Origin: Reticulitermes speratus
Lineage: Eukaryota > Arthropoda > Insecta > Blattodea > Rhinotermitidae
Assembly: GCA_021186555.1 (NCBI GenBank)
Contig: JAJKFL010000006.1
Location: forward strand, 4,554,715-4,618,714
Reading direction: 5' to 3'
DNA: 64,000 nucleotides
The notes under the pieces were generated by a model. That model was given only the letters and a program-made list of their open reading frames with translations. It made no database searches and was not told the DNA's origin. Position numbers and translations under genes: made by a program. Shown piece after piece: positions 42,345-53,653 of the stretch; position 1 is the first letter of the stretch, and each line of letters begins with the position of its first letter.

Positions 42345-43675
42345 CCTTTAAGAGCCGAAACGGACAAATTTGTCCATCGTTTTGTGTAGGTATGAATGCC
42401 GAAACGGACATTTTTATCCAAAAAGATATATGTAAACTTTTCGCATTAAATACGATATTGGCGGGGCAATAAGCGTGTGTAAATATTATGTATACATACA
42501 GCAGACTTGAAGGTAATTTTAGAGTTGTGCCTCATATCAAGGGGGCGTATTGGGGCGCGGAGGTAATATACCATAAAATGATGTATTTAACACTGTTTAG
42601 AGCGTATTCAGCTTCTTGCTCCAGCATCTGTACATTCATGTTCCCCAGATACCCATCGATTAAAAAGCCGGTAGAATCGAGTTAAGATTTATACGAGTCT
42701 ATAGATATATTTATGTACTTTCCGGGAACCGAACCCTGATCTCCTTTCTGGTGATCGTATAACTTATTCACTGTTCTAGCCTGTGCTTGTACTCACAGAA
42801 AAATTTTCAATACGTTTTCACAATATATTTGTCCAAATATATGAAGAAATTAAAAGCTTCCGGCTGTATTTACCCTTACGTACTTGATGGAAGAATGAAA
42901 CATAGCTCACCCGAGAAAGGCAGTATATGATGCGTCGTCAGAAGGAAGTTACTTGTTACAGAAATTATTACATACCTTATTATTAGATGTTCTCATCCGA
43001 ATCAATATCACAGATCAGCTGTGATTCAATATCTTCATCACGAATATGCCTTCTACAAGCCATGATGCTGATTATGTACTCACAAGAAATAATTTTCACA
43101 AGCGACAGGGTCACTGCACTGTGCGACAAACACTGAAAGAGTGTGGCCACTGGTAGGAATACCGAGAAACGTACTTTTCCTTTCGCAGGTCAGATTCCTC
43201 ATGGTTGTAAAACTGTAAACCTCTTTGTAAGTACACCCTTACAGAAATCACACCAACGAAAAGCATTTCGCTGTTGTTAAAATAACCTCACAGAAATATT
43301 TTCCCTTGAAAGTGGGGACGAATTCAGGAGAAAGGAGCCAGAATTTAAGGCTAAAGAGAACGAAACATAACATATTACTAAAATTCCATTAATGGTCCAG
43401 ACACGATAAAGAAACAAAAGAAGACTAAAATTTCTGTCTCTTAGGGAAGTGGTTCATTCTTATTTTGCATCAAAATATTTTATAATAAACTATGATGTAC
43501 ATTACCGTGTTCTCCATGCTTCACTTGAGTAATTACGATTTATTTCACAGATCCAGCGTTAATATTCTTCAAGATATTCAAAATTTTCCTAACCATTGCA
43601 ACAAACGTTTAAATCCCCAGAGAAAACTCCGGTCCGCTGACAGTACAGGGCATTTAAATCGCCGGCTCTTAAAGG
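42345..43675 (-). mobile_element. piggyBac-like element, internally deleted
   Basis: TTAA at 42341-42344 and 43676-43679 flanks inverted ends CCTTTAAGAGCCG and CGGCTCTTAAAGG. TTAA target duplication is the hallmark of piggyBac transposons. A short minus-strand ORF resembles a piggyBac transposase start, and no catalytic core is visible in the remaining 1.3 kb. A subterminal direct repeat, CCGAAACGGACA, occurs near the left end. Confidence 0.85.
42983..43063 (-). pseudogene. piggyBac transposase N-terminal remnant
   Basis: ATG at 43063 (minus strand) opens 26 residues, MACRRHIRDEDIESQLICDI and then DSDENI, followed by a stop. A short acidic Asp/Glu/Ser-rich N-terminus is usual for piggyBac transposases. 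The assignment depends mainly on the TTAA-flanked context. Confidence 0.5.
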
Positions 43676-43828
43676 TTAAATTATTCTCTTACTTAATCTA
43701 TTATATACATCCATCCATCCAATTAACTGGATATGGGATTACCGCAAGCCATATCCTGCATATCTGTGCTGAACCCAGAAGACCTTTTGCTCTAGAATTT
43801 TTCCCAACGTATATGATGTGACACATAC

Positions 43829-43894
43829 CTCGGTATAGGTGCTCCTCTTCAATGTCACTGAAGAAGGGGTCGAAGAGGAAGACACTGATGGTTC
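43829..43894 (-). other. Exon-like block, copy 1 of a paralogous set
   Basis: The minus strand has GTGAGCAG before 43894 and GTATGTG after 43829. The 66-nt interval reads TISVFLFDPFFSDIEEEHLY. Similar layouts with the same CATCAG/GTATGT context lie at about 40205-40330 and 45735-45960. No family recognised; it may be a decayed duplicated exon or part of a dispersed repeat. Confidence 0.35.
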
Positions 43895-44111
43895 CTGCTC
43901 ACCAGGAAACTCGACATCCTTCATTGGTAGCAACAGCCTACCTTCACTGACGCCATCCCAGGACTGCCAACAAGGAGTATCACTTACTTGTAGCTTCACA
44001 AACCATAAATATGAATAAACTGTATGTCATAACTGGTCATAATTTATTTATTCAAATTAATTAACTTATCAGTTTGCTAATTTAAGATGAACATGACACT
44101 GAATTACCACG

Positions 44112-44321
44112 TCAGAAGGTGTGAACGTTCTGTACACAGCTACCACTCCCTGTGCAATAATGGAGTGAAGTAAACTTGCGTTGGTCTTGGTGTGAAGAGT
44201 AGTCCTCATTACTGTTGTGCTTTGCAGAAGCATGTCCTGGGTTCTTGTTCAGCACATCAAAATGGTAATGAATACCGATGCCTTCAATCCTGAAGCACAT
44301 TTGGCACGATGTCCATCCCAA
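44112..44321 (-). other. Exon-like block paralogous to 46223-46420
   Basis: The minus strand reads HYHFDVLNKNPGHASAKHN. The later block reads HRYHFDMVLRKDPQHPYCMM in the matching place. At DNA level CAGCAC-ATC-AAAATGGTA aligns, and the distance to the far end is nearly equal in both. Both stay open across the aligned part. Function unknown. Confidence 0.35.
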
Positions 44322-44579
44322 ACATCAGTTATCTTTATCATTTTATAATCTGCAAATAAAATTCCACTTCTGTATCATTCAGGCATTAATTCAATTACAT
44401 TAAGTAGAGGTATTTTTTCTGACAAGGCAGGTCACAGCTCCTTTGCAGCCTCTTTGTGATCTAACGACCTCAACTAGTTCCAATGCCTGCTCCCATTCTC
44501 TTAGTGAATTCTCTGACGAATTCAAATGGGAAATAAAATTTTCTTCTCCATGTTGAGATTGTTTCGGAGTAGCATCTTG

Positions 44580-45055
44580 ACAAGAGTTACCAAAGTAAGA
44601 ATTATATAAGACAGTTATTAGGCCAGTGGTAACCTATGGATGTGAGACATGGGTACTAAATCAAAGTAATAGAGAAAGACTGGACATTTTTGAACGAAGA
44701 ATTTTATGTAAGATATATGGACCAGTCAGAGATCAACATGAAGAATGGAGAATAAGATGGAACCACGAACTGTACCAACTATACAAAGATCTTCCCATCT
44801 CAGCTTATGTAAGAATACAACGATTACAGTGGTATGGACATGTTATGAGGCTGGGGGAGGAATGTCTAGTAAATAGACTGTTTAAAAGGATGCCTTTAGG
44901 AACAAGACCAAAAGGAAGACCTAAAGCAAGATGGAAGGATCAAGTGTATGCTGACATGAAGGAGCTGAAGATCCAGTATACTCCAGATAGGGCAAAATGG
45001 AAGAAGCAGCTAGATCGGGCCAAGGACCAGTGGAGCCTGTAGAGCCATCGAAGAG
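44580..45055 (+). mobile_element. LINE C-terminal fragment
   Basis: The ORF at 44626-45042 reads VTYGCETWVLNQSNRERLDI, RRILCKIYGPVRDQ, LQWYGHVMRLGEEC and GRPKARWKDQVY: the C-terminal RT domain of a LINE related in type to, but distinct from, the 12 kb copy. It ends near GAGAAGAAGATACGAAG, an AAG-rich tail. The frame is open, so it is fairly young. Confidence 0.83.
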
Positions 45056-45470
45056 AAGAAGATACGAAGTCTGCAGGTATGGGTACAAGTCGGAGGCTGC
45101 AGGTTCCTGTGCAATGTTGCCAAACTGCCGTCAGACAGCACAATGTCATCATAATCACTGCCACGAAGACCTCAAATCTCACAGTCACTCAATAATTCTT
45201 TAAGTTCAAGCGTGAAAAATCAATTTTATTTCAACAATTCAAAGGCTCATACCTGCATACCCAGGTCATACTTGCGTCATGTACCCCACATTCTGTCCTA
45301 AACTATCTGCCTACTTGATCCCCAGTAACTGGGTTTAGTTTTGAAAAATGTCATATTTACATAATTTTTATTGTCTTCTTTTCTATGCCACCCAATTATG
45401 CTACACTGCATTAATTTTCCATTTAATGAAATACTAACTATTATCACATCAAACACCCTGGTCAGTACTA

Positions 45471-45645
45471 TAGTAAAACCCTGATTTAATGTTCCCGCAT
45501 TTAGTGAAATCCCAGATTTAGTGATGATTTTTTCATGTCCCGACAATAGCTCCATATAAACAATGTAGCCTCCATTTATTGAAAACCTCGATTTGGTGAA
45601 ATATATTCTAATCCCCCAGCAATTCATTAAATAGGGGTTTTACTG
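45471..45645. mobile_element. Small Tigger-like MITE, 175 bp
   Basis: TAGTAAAACCCTGATTTAAT and its mirror ATTAAATAGGGGTTTTACTG are inverted ends, flanked by TA at 45469-45470 and 45646-45647. Internal ATTTAGTGA and GATTTGGTGA motifs repeat. Confidence 0.8.
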
Positions 45646-45704
45646 TATATCACAGCTTAATTGAACTGACTTTTACAATCAAGTTTTACATTATCTAGAC
45701 TTGT

Positions 45705-45965
45705 TCACATGACAAACGAGAAAGCAAGGGTATCAGATGTTACATATACCTGCAGTGTGTGGGGTCCTCCTAAATGGTGTGTTGGTGAAGACAGATGAAG
45801 ATCACAGTACGAGATCCACGTTGTCACGGATGTGGCACTGTGTAATTTGGTAAGTACTTCCTGATTTTCAAAGGCACAATGATCCTTCAAAATGTCACAG
45901 CTACTTGCCAAATAACACAGTGTCACATCCCAGAAGACTTGAACCATCAGCATCACCATGGGAAC
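45705..45965 (-). repeat. Dispersed repeat / exon-like block, copy 2
   Basis: The minus-strand ORF begins QVFWDVTLCYLASSCDIL, a phrase I associate with a common insect interspersed repeat. CACAGTGTCACATCCCAGAA is shared with 22.5 kb. The GTATATG after CTGCAG at the end of the block mirrors the donor-like edge of the 43.8 kb block. Confidence 0.45.
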
Positions 45966-46222
45966 GCTTCATATCTCTGCTCTCTTCAAAATTTGACACC
46001 CTTAACCTAACAGTCTTCCCTCCACTGATATCAATCCATAACTGCCAACACATGAAAAACAGTTACAAAATGCCTTAGAAACTAAACATTTGAATACATT
46101 ATATACTGCCATGGCTGGTAATAATTTCATATTTTCTTCAAATGCATTAACCTAGCCTGTTAATTCAAAATGGTCCTCAGATGCTGAATGTAGCACATCA
46201 AAAGATACTAATCTTCAGTACA

Positions 46223-46420
46223 CTAGACTCTTAGCAGCTCCCTGCAGCAGAGGGTGAAACAACTTCTTGGGTCACCCTTAGTCTGCAGTTCACAGCTCCT
46301 CACAGGCATCATGCAGTATGGATGTTGTGGATCCTTGCGCAGCACCATGTCAAAATGGTAGCGATGGGACTGATGTTGTCTGTGGTGCTGAAAAGGAAAT
46401 GCGGCTCTGTGCCAAATCAC
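46223..46420 (-). other. Exon-like block paralogous to 44112-44321
   Basis: The minus-strand ORF contains HRYHFDMVLRKDPQHPYCMM and KGDPRSCFTLCCREL. See the partner block for the alignment. No recognised domain. Confidence 0.35.
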
Positions 46421-46559
46421 TCATGTCCGACTGATCAGTGGTTAAAAAACTTCACACACCACTGGTCTGCTCTCTACAAGACAAACCACACACAGAAGCT
46501 TCTTAATGATGCGATGTTGCCTGACATATGTTTGTCATTCTCGGTTTGTAAGGGCTAAA

Positions 46560-47590
46560 ATTAATTAGTATGAAATGATGATTAGTGAATAACTACTTAG
46601 TAAGGATGGGAAATGCGCTTGGCCAAATTTAAAATTTTCCCATGGAATTGCCTGGAAGGCTGATAAAAACCACAACAAATCTCCTGATCAAAATCTGAAA
46701 CAGGAATCTTGAATGCAAAGCACAACCATTACATTTGGTTCTAAGAAGTATCAAAATCAATTTGATAATTTATTTAAAAACAGAGATGGAATGATAAAGA
46801 CAATTATGTGAACCTTGTAGGCAATGAAATGACTGACTACAATTTTCTGAACATCATTTAAAGACAATGGACACACAGCTTAGTGTACTCCAGCATTTCT
46901 GAAGCTGCACCCACTCCCCGTTTTGACCTAACTGGCTGTCACTATACACTGTTGCTACATACAACATGAGTTGATGGGCATGCAGTTAACAGATACATAC
47001 AGCTATTCATCCTCTGAATATTAAATTTATTAAAGCAGAATTAATGTACAAACTTTATATTCATTTTCCTTCAATACTTGTTGCATCTTATACCAATTTT
47101 ACATCAATGATTTATTCAAATTCAAAACAAAACGCACCACAAGAACCAAATATTGTTATTAATTATTATTCACAATCAGTAGTAGGAATGAATGAAAAAT
47201 AATCAGACAGCACAAAATCAACTGAACCATGTAGCATGTATGGAGGAATTCTAAGTGCCTATGAAATTTTGGCAGACTTATGACACTGATCAGTTACACA
47301 TTAAACAAACTAATGGCAGAGACCAATGATGGCCTTCTATGATTCTAGCTCCTCTTGAGTTATGCAAAAGCAAGGAATTCAGTACTTACTGGTTGAGGGG
47401 CTATCAGTGACTTTAAATTAGTCTTTAAAATTAATTTCTAAACACATCAGTTCTTAAGGTTACCACCATTCTCCTCAAGGGTTTCTGCAAAGTTCCTACA
47501 AGCACCTGTGTAACAGCCAACTGCTGGTTTAGAGCATCACCATTAAAAAAAAGCAGATTAGAGAACCTCACATGGACAGGAAAAGGGAGA
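46560..47590. other. No gene recognised
   Basis: This is AT-rich DNA with no ORF above 60 codons in a plausible context, no repeat boundaries I can place, and no RNA gene. Confidence 0.5.
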
Positions 47591-47814
47591 ACAGAACAGA
47601 ATTTATTTACGTTCCATAGATCCTTCTTTGGACTAATAAGGGGAGTGCATAATCAAGTCCTCTCTGGTTCATTTTAAACTTTGTGAAAACTAGGAATTCC
47701 AGACACAAATCAAAATCGCCTAATAAAATTACCCCACATTTAGACACCGCACAGAAAATCGAGAGATGTTTTACTGCTTGCTTATCACTGTCACTATTCA
47801 CACAAATGTCTAAG

Positions 47815-48040
47815 AACCCCTGTGGCCTAGGAGTTAAGGTAATGGATTTGTAACCAGAACGCACCTGCATCGTCATTTTATGAAACCAGGTGACTTTGAG
47901 AACATCTCTGTCAGCACGATACTGCATTTTATTCAAGCGCAGGGCTGCTGTATGAATGAGCTAAAGGGCTGCACAAAAGACTGGTAACAGTTGAGGTGCA
48001 CAGGTCACTGCAGTGCCCACCCTTCTGTATTCTATTCCAT
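47815..48040 (+). mobile_element. tRNA-like fragment and LINE tail
   Basis: CTGTGGCCTAGGAGTTAAGG near 47819 is A-box-like. From about 47946, GGGCTGCACAAAAGA, GGTGCACAGGTCACT, CAGTGCCC and TATTCTATTC match the 3' tail of the LINE at 21.1 kb (in reverse complement there), so this is a plus-strand copy of that tail. Confidence 0.5.
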
Positions 48041-48178
48041 GTGTGGTGATGAAACAGCACAGTCAAAACACAGACTAGGTTACAAGCTACATCATACACA
48101 GATTACCGGCAAGGGCAAGATATTTTTCTCCTCTCTTCATCAAGTCTCTCATTAAATAGCTTCTGAGGGTTCTTTCCT

Positions 48179-48290
48179 TGGGGGTAAAGTGGCCAGTGTA
48201 TTAACCTGACCACTAACCTCCATCCAGTGGGGGTATACCTCCACTCCCCTTGCATGGCATGGCCAGCAACTTTACCTCTTGGTTTAATAC
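48179..48290 (+). mobile_element. Fragment of the family 2 SINE
   Basis: GGGGGTAAAGTGGCCAG, CCATCCAGTGGGGG and ATACCTCCACTCCCC resemble the 3' body of the SINE at 55.0 kb. The head is missing. Confidence 0.5.
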
Positions 48291-48523
48291 TTCCTTACAT
48301 TTAGAATGTTCTAATGCCTTCAGCCATCCATTCACTGTTTTAAGCAACCTTTTTATGCTCTAATACACAAGCTTTTTTTTTCCAAATGTTCTTAATAAGA
48401 AGGTGTCCAGAAAAGAGCTGAACCTTGAATCCACAGCACCACCACTGTACAATAATTCCCAATCATCACTACTAATATGTGATATGAATTCATCTATTAT
48501 TTACCACTCCAGTTAGATTCCTG

Positions 48524-49113
48524 CACAATAAACTCAGTAACTAATGAAATAAAAGCCCGTATTGTGAGTGGAAATAGATGTTATTATGCCTATCAGAATT
48601 TAATGAAGTCTAGAATAATAGGGAGACAACTTAAACTAAGAATTTATAAAGTCCTGATAAGACCAATAGTTACATATGGCTGTGAAACCTGGACATTAAG
48701 TAGCTTTGACGAGCAACAACTTAGAATATTTGAACGTAAAATATTACGGAAAATTTTTGGCCCAATACAGAATAGTGATAGCTCCTGGAGAATTAGAATG
48801 AATCATGAACTAGACTATCTTATACAGGGAGCAGATATTGTGAGGATAATAAAAAGCAGAAGGTTAGCCTGGCTCGGACATGTTGCAAGAATGGAAGGAA
48901 ATAGGGTAACTAGAAGAGTGATGGAATGGAAACCGATGGGAAGGAGGATGAGAGGGAGACCACGTAAACGATGGATAGACGATGTAGAAGAGGATATGAG
49001 GAGGATGGGAGTGAGAGGCTGGAGAAGAATTGTGAATGATAGGACAGAATGGAAAAAATTCATCAAACAGGCTAAGACCCACACAGGGTTATAATGCCAT
49101 AAGAAGAAGAAGA
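48524..49113 (+). mobile_element. 5'-truncated LINE with a 13-bp target-site duplication
   Basis: AGTTAGATTCCTG at 48511-48523 and 49114-49126 bounds the insertion. The ORF at 48564-49094 (176 codons) reads GNRCYYAYQNLMKSRIIGR, VTYGCETWTLSSFDEQQLRI, RKIFGPIQN, RLAWLGHVARMEGN and RGRPRKRWIDDV. It ends in CATAAGAAGAAGAAG. It is the best-bounded LINE insertion in the window and looks recent. Confidence 0.92.
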
Positions 49114-49129
49114 AGTTAGATTCCTGTAA

Positions 49130-50900
49130 TTGTGCAAATTAGAAACAGGAACTGTTATTTTTAAACTAATAGCTGATCATCAAGATCAGACAGCCAGTTT
49201 TATCACTGGTGTATTGGACATTAGTTCTACCCTAGAAATACCTATAAAAAGATTATCAGTGGCAGAACTGGAGCAAATTTGAATTATTGTGGGGAAATTA
49301 ATTACATGAAGCTAAATTTCAAAATGGAATTCACACTTTGTTTCCGGTAACTTACGGCAAGATAAATATGTATGCTCCCAGAAGTGACAAATTCAGTTTC
49401 CGGTTCACAACAGCAGCTCAGAATACTATCTCCAATTCCAATTTTCAGGAACGTTTATTATACTTACTACATCAATCACAAACACAAATAATGCTCAGCA
49501 CCTGGCTTAAAATTAGCAGAAACACTTTTTGGAAACATTTACCAATGATACCGTTCACAGACTACTGCCCAAATACGCACCAAGAACCACAAGAAAATTT
49601 ATCGTACCTTTCTTTTGTTAAGTGTATAACTGTTAACTATAAAACAGTGGCCATGACTCAATAATCTGTCCTACACTACAAATTTCTTACAGCAATTCTA
49701 CACACATGATTACTTAAGTTTTCTTGGTACATCCTCCATTACCAAATGAACTGTCTTTGCTAACACACTCATTTCTCAACTGCTTGCAAATCTTGTTTCC
49801 ACACACTTGCATGTTAATTAATGCCACGTTATACAGCATAGGATTAACAATTTTTAGTTTTCATTTCAATCAAAAGCTTAAAATACTTCTACCAAGATAT
49901 CGTCTATCACTTTTCAAAATGGCTACCGCGACGACGCCCACCAGCTTTCAAAACGGCTACCGCTGTAATTTCCTATTGGTTACACTAGATTTCACTACCA
50001 CAGATTACTACCATCTATACCTCAGAAATTGTACCGTCCTATCCACAGATTATCTAGTATGTCCTATCCGACTTTCCTGCTATCTAACGGCTCAAATTCG
50101 GCGCCATACAATCCACATTGCTGTTGTGGCTGGTACATGTTATTTCTCTGAGCTGTGCCTCTTCTCCCACCCAGTTAGTGCCGTGGTGAAAAACAAGCAG
50201 AGCTCAACCTCCACTCCCTCTATATGTCTCAATTTTTTGAACAGAAACAATTTTACCTTTCAGCCTTGTCCCCGACTATGTCGTACCCATGTTCAGGTCT
50301 GGAAGTTGAAAAACCAAGTTCTTATGACATGTACACCTCACGTGTATATAGCGTCTTGTAATTACAAATTACGACTGCTCGAAAACGCGTTTTTATCGTT
50401 GCTAATAGCGGTAATATATGAACTTACCAGTCTTGCGTGCTGGAATGTCACAGAGATGAAGCACATATAATCACCACCGATACCTGTCATGGGTCACTAC
50501 AGTAGGTTGGGTAAGGAGTGGTTGAAGCTGAAGTGTGGTGTAATAATGACAGTTTTTATAAGTTCCTTTGTGTGAAGTTATAGTAGAACGAAAGAGATTT
50601 CATTTTCCCTCGTCTATGAATCTGTAAGTTCTTGACTGAGAAATATTTACCAGTATTTCCACTAGGTTTTAGGTACTGCAAAGTGTGTGGATTTGTAGGT
50701 TAAATTGTGTATTTGGTACAATCTTTATGTCAGTTTATTAATCGTGTTATAAAGACAAAGACTTCTTAAATTTATTCTTCACTGAGATACATTGTTACAT
50801 TTGTAGTACAAGAATTCGTCTTGCATGTTCTTTTAACGATAAACTCACCTTTGACACAGCTGTCGCATAGTATATTTTCTGACGCTACTAATGGGAATGA
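49130..50900. other. Region upstream of CRIPT, no gene recognised
   Basis: ORFs at 49338-49664 (108 codons) and 49724-50470 (248 codons) are open, but their translations are Leu/Ser/Thr/Cys-rich with no recognised domain or splice context. On the minus strand CGCAAGACTG followed by GTAAGTTC near 50430 is a good donor sequence, so a divergent transcript is possible. The CRIPT promoter and a non-coding first exon should lie near 50450-50940. Confidence 0.4.
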
Positions 50901-50980
50901 TTGTAAGTTAGTGCTACGGTATGTTGGCTGTTATATACACAAGCATTATTTGTTTTCAGTTTATATCCGAAGGGCCCAAC

Positions 50981-51283
50981 ATGGTTTGTGAGAAATGTGA
51001 GAAGAAACTTGGACGAGTCATTACACCAGACCCATGGAAGTCGGGAGCACGAAACACTCTTGAAAGTGGTGGTCGCAAAATCGGTGAAAATAAAGCCATT
51101 ACTGGAAACAAATCCAGATTTAGCCCTTACACATCCAAATTTGAAAAGTGTCGCATCTGTCGGCAGAATGTGCATCAAGTGGGGTCCCATTACTGTCAGG
51201 CCTGTGCATACAAGAAGGCAATATGTGCAATGTGTGGCAAAAAGCTTCTTGAAACCAAGAATTATAAGCAATCTTCTGCTTAA
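50981..51283 (+). CDS. CRIPT, cysteine-rich PDZ-binding protein
   Basis: This 100-residue protein matches CRIPT along its full length (family size about 101). CRIPT was described as a ligand of the third PDZ domain of PSD-95 and is now also placed in the minor (U12) spliceosome. Visible features: the start MVCEKCEKKLG, ESGGRKIGENKA, and Cys pairs at residues 3/6, 57/60, 72/75 and 82/85 that bind zinc. The C-terminus is NYKQSSA; vertebrate CRIPT ends in a valine-type PDZ ligand, so the final Ala should weaken class I PDZ binding. The coding region is uninterrupted here, whereas mammalian CRIPT has several coding exons. TTGTTTTCAG at 50950-50959, 21 bp before the ATG, looks like an acceptor, implying an intron in the 5' UTR. 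ATTAAA at about 51656 is a possible poly(A) signal. Confidence 0.96.
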   Translation: MVCEKCEKKLGRVITPDPWKSGARNTLESGGRKIGENKAITGNKSRFSPYTSKFEKCRICRQNVHQVGSHYCQACAYKKAICAMCGKKLLETKNYKQSSA

Positions 51284-53353
51284 ATACTTGAACTGCCAGT
51301 GTATAAATACAAGAAATATTGTTCTATAAATTCTAAAACATGCTGTGTAATATCTAGCACCGCCTTAATGACATGTACTGCACCCTATTTTCACAAACCT
51401 ATGTTAGTGATGAAGTTGTGAGACATCCAATGTGAAGGAAATGTGCTTTTTTAATTGCATTATCAATCATGGAAGAAAATTAGGTTCAGTCAGTTGGTTG
51501 ATTTGTTTAATATTTTAAGCCTGCTGAAAGACTAGAACTTTCAAACCATAGTAATCAGATGTACTTAAGTGAACATGTGAATAGTAGGTACTGTCAGAAT
51601 TCACATAGTATCAAGACTTGTTACCAGATTGTATGTGTAATATTTTGTTAACTGAATTAAAGTCTGTATGCTTGTGACTTCAGAATATATTATTATAAAA
51701 TGGTACATACCTCTGTAAACCATGCTCAGCATTGCATGGTGGAAAAATATTTGTCACCTGCAGGGAGCTTCAAAAGGATCTGCTATTCCTGTTCTAAGGG
51801 CTGCATATGGAAAGGATCATACATCTTGAGCCAGCTGCTCTTGTGGGTGGTAATGGCTGCCATGATGTTTAAAATTAAATTAAGTAACTCTTAAGGTACC
51901 AAGTTTTATTATTTAAAGTAAGGAATTTTCTTAATGGTGTGCTTAGTTTTTAGCAACATACTTAAATCTTTATTGCTTAAAAGGTGCGCTGTGTCCTACA
52001 CCTTTAGGGTCTACATGGAGGTAAGTAATCAGCATATGTCTTTAGATAAGTGGCCCATGGTATTGTGGTTAGAAACTGCATGGGCAACAGATCTGAATGT
52101 TGTGTTGAGGATAAAATTTTGTTTGGCCAGGAACTGAACCCTGGCAATCCAAGCATTCACTACATGCTTTGATTCATAACGTCTCTATGCACTGTGCGAT
52201 CCTTATGTTTGATATTCATTACATCAGGTGTATCTAATATCAGTAACTAGCATAAAAATTCAGGAGGCTTTCTTGTGATAGGCATTGCCTGGGTTGCTCT
52301 TAACTCACCACTTGCTATTAATTTAATCTGTAAAGGCAGCTTTAAATAATAATAGATACCTTAGTGAGTCACACTTGCTTTTTTACCAAGCAACTTTATG
52401 TCCTAATACCTGTTGCCTTTGAAAGCACGTAATTGTATGGCTAACACAGTTGTCACATGGTCTTTTTAAAGTAAAAAACAGTAACACTTTGTATGGAAAT
52501 ACTGTAGTGACCAGCTCTGATCCAATATCAACATCTTAAATCATTTTTAAAAATGAAATGTGGAAGACATTCTCTAAAAGCTGTTTAACAATCCTGTCTT
52601 GGTGTCAATGATCAACAGTAAGGCCTAGTTTACAAAAATGGACTCTACTACAGATCCCATAAATTTTTACATTTTGTCAACATTCAGTATGCGAGAGTTC
52701 CACTGTTAAGTTACCAAACAGTTCCAACTTCAAGCCATAAAGCCAATAAAGCCTAGTTTATGTAAGACAAGTTCAGAGACTTTCATTAATTTGCATTGCA
52801 TTGTTCCCATTTTTAAGCAAGCTTAATAAACTAAAAATAATGCTGTTCTTAATTTTATATATTGCATTATGGGATATACAGTTTCCCCATGTGGTTCATG
52901 TATATTTAGTGTACTGACACAGAAAGGGTTGTTCATATTGAAAGCAGAACAATGATGTAGAAACCAGCAGAAACCATAACAATCTTGGGATTCATAGGAA
53001 TAGGCCTTAATGACCTAACCCTACAAAGGTTGTGGTGGTGGTGATGTAAATTAGGAACTTGAACGATACATCTTCATGCAGTCCTTCAAATTCCAGTTCT
53101 GGAATGTTTGTTCAACAAATGACAAAATTTTGTTCCAGCAACATGTTGAAATCAATTTAAAAAAAATATTCTGATTTGCTGGTTGCTTGCAAGTCCTGAG
53201 CCTCTACATGGGGAATTTCATGCCACCATCAATGTAACACTGACCCCACTGTGACTTGGCTGCTTGAATTTCTGAGAGTTTAAACAGAAAAATAAGAAGC
53301 GAAAATACAAACGTTCACTAGTAACATATTTTATGCAGTACTACAGACAAAAC
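51284..53353. other. CRIPT 3' UTR and intergenic DNA
   Basis: No coding ORF. ATTAAA near 51656 may end CRIPT. At about 52045-52150 a TGGTATTGTGGTTAGAAACT ... GGAACTGAACCCTGGCAATC pair of boxes resembles a degenerate tRNA-like SINE. Nothing else is supported. Confidence 0.45.
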
Positions 53354-53639
53354 ATAAAGCAATCCCATTACAGGCCCTTAGGGTTCCAGGAGGTTAAGGC
53401 TCCCAGATTTCTAGACAATCGGCACATGAAGGTGGTAAGGTTGTCAGCCCTACGCACCGGCCGCCTTTACCCCCCAGGAAAGATTCCTGGTACTCATTTC
53501 TGTTAGAGGCTGAGTCGACCCCAGGGCCATAGTGGACCGAAAGGATTATGTCAATGAAAAATTCCAATGACACCATCGGGAATCGCGACCTTCCGGTTTG
53601 TAGGCAGTGCCTCAACCAACTGCGCCACCTGTGTGCCCC
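53354..53639 (-). mobile_element. tRNA-derived SINE (family 1), second copy
   Basis: ACTACAGACAAAAC flanks it at 53340-53353 and 53640-53653 (14 bp). The body is nearly the same as 33501-33800 in the same orientation, for example GGTAAGGTTGTCAGCCCTAC. The B box has lost a few bases relative to the first copy, so this one is probably older. Confidence 0.92.
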
Positions 53640-53653
53640 ACTACAGACAAAAC

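Noticed and set aside
42488..42685. Plus-strand ORF inside the piggyBac-like element
   Set aside because: It does not resemble transposase and lies opposite the transposase remnant's strand.
49724..50470. 248-codon plus-strand ORF upstream of CRIPT
   Set aside because: It has no recognised domain, a composition like translated non-coding DNA, and no splice or start context. I treat it as chance, though it is the longest unexplained ORF.
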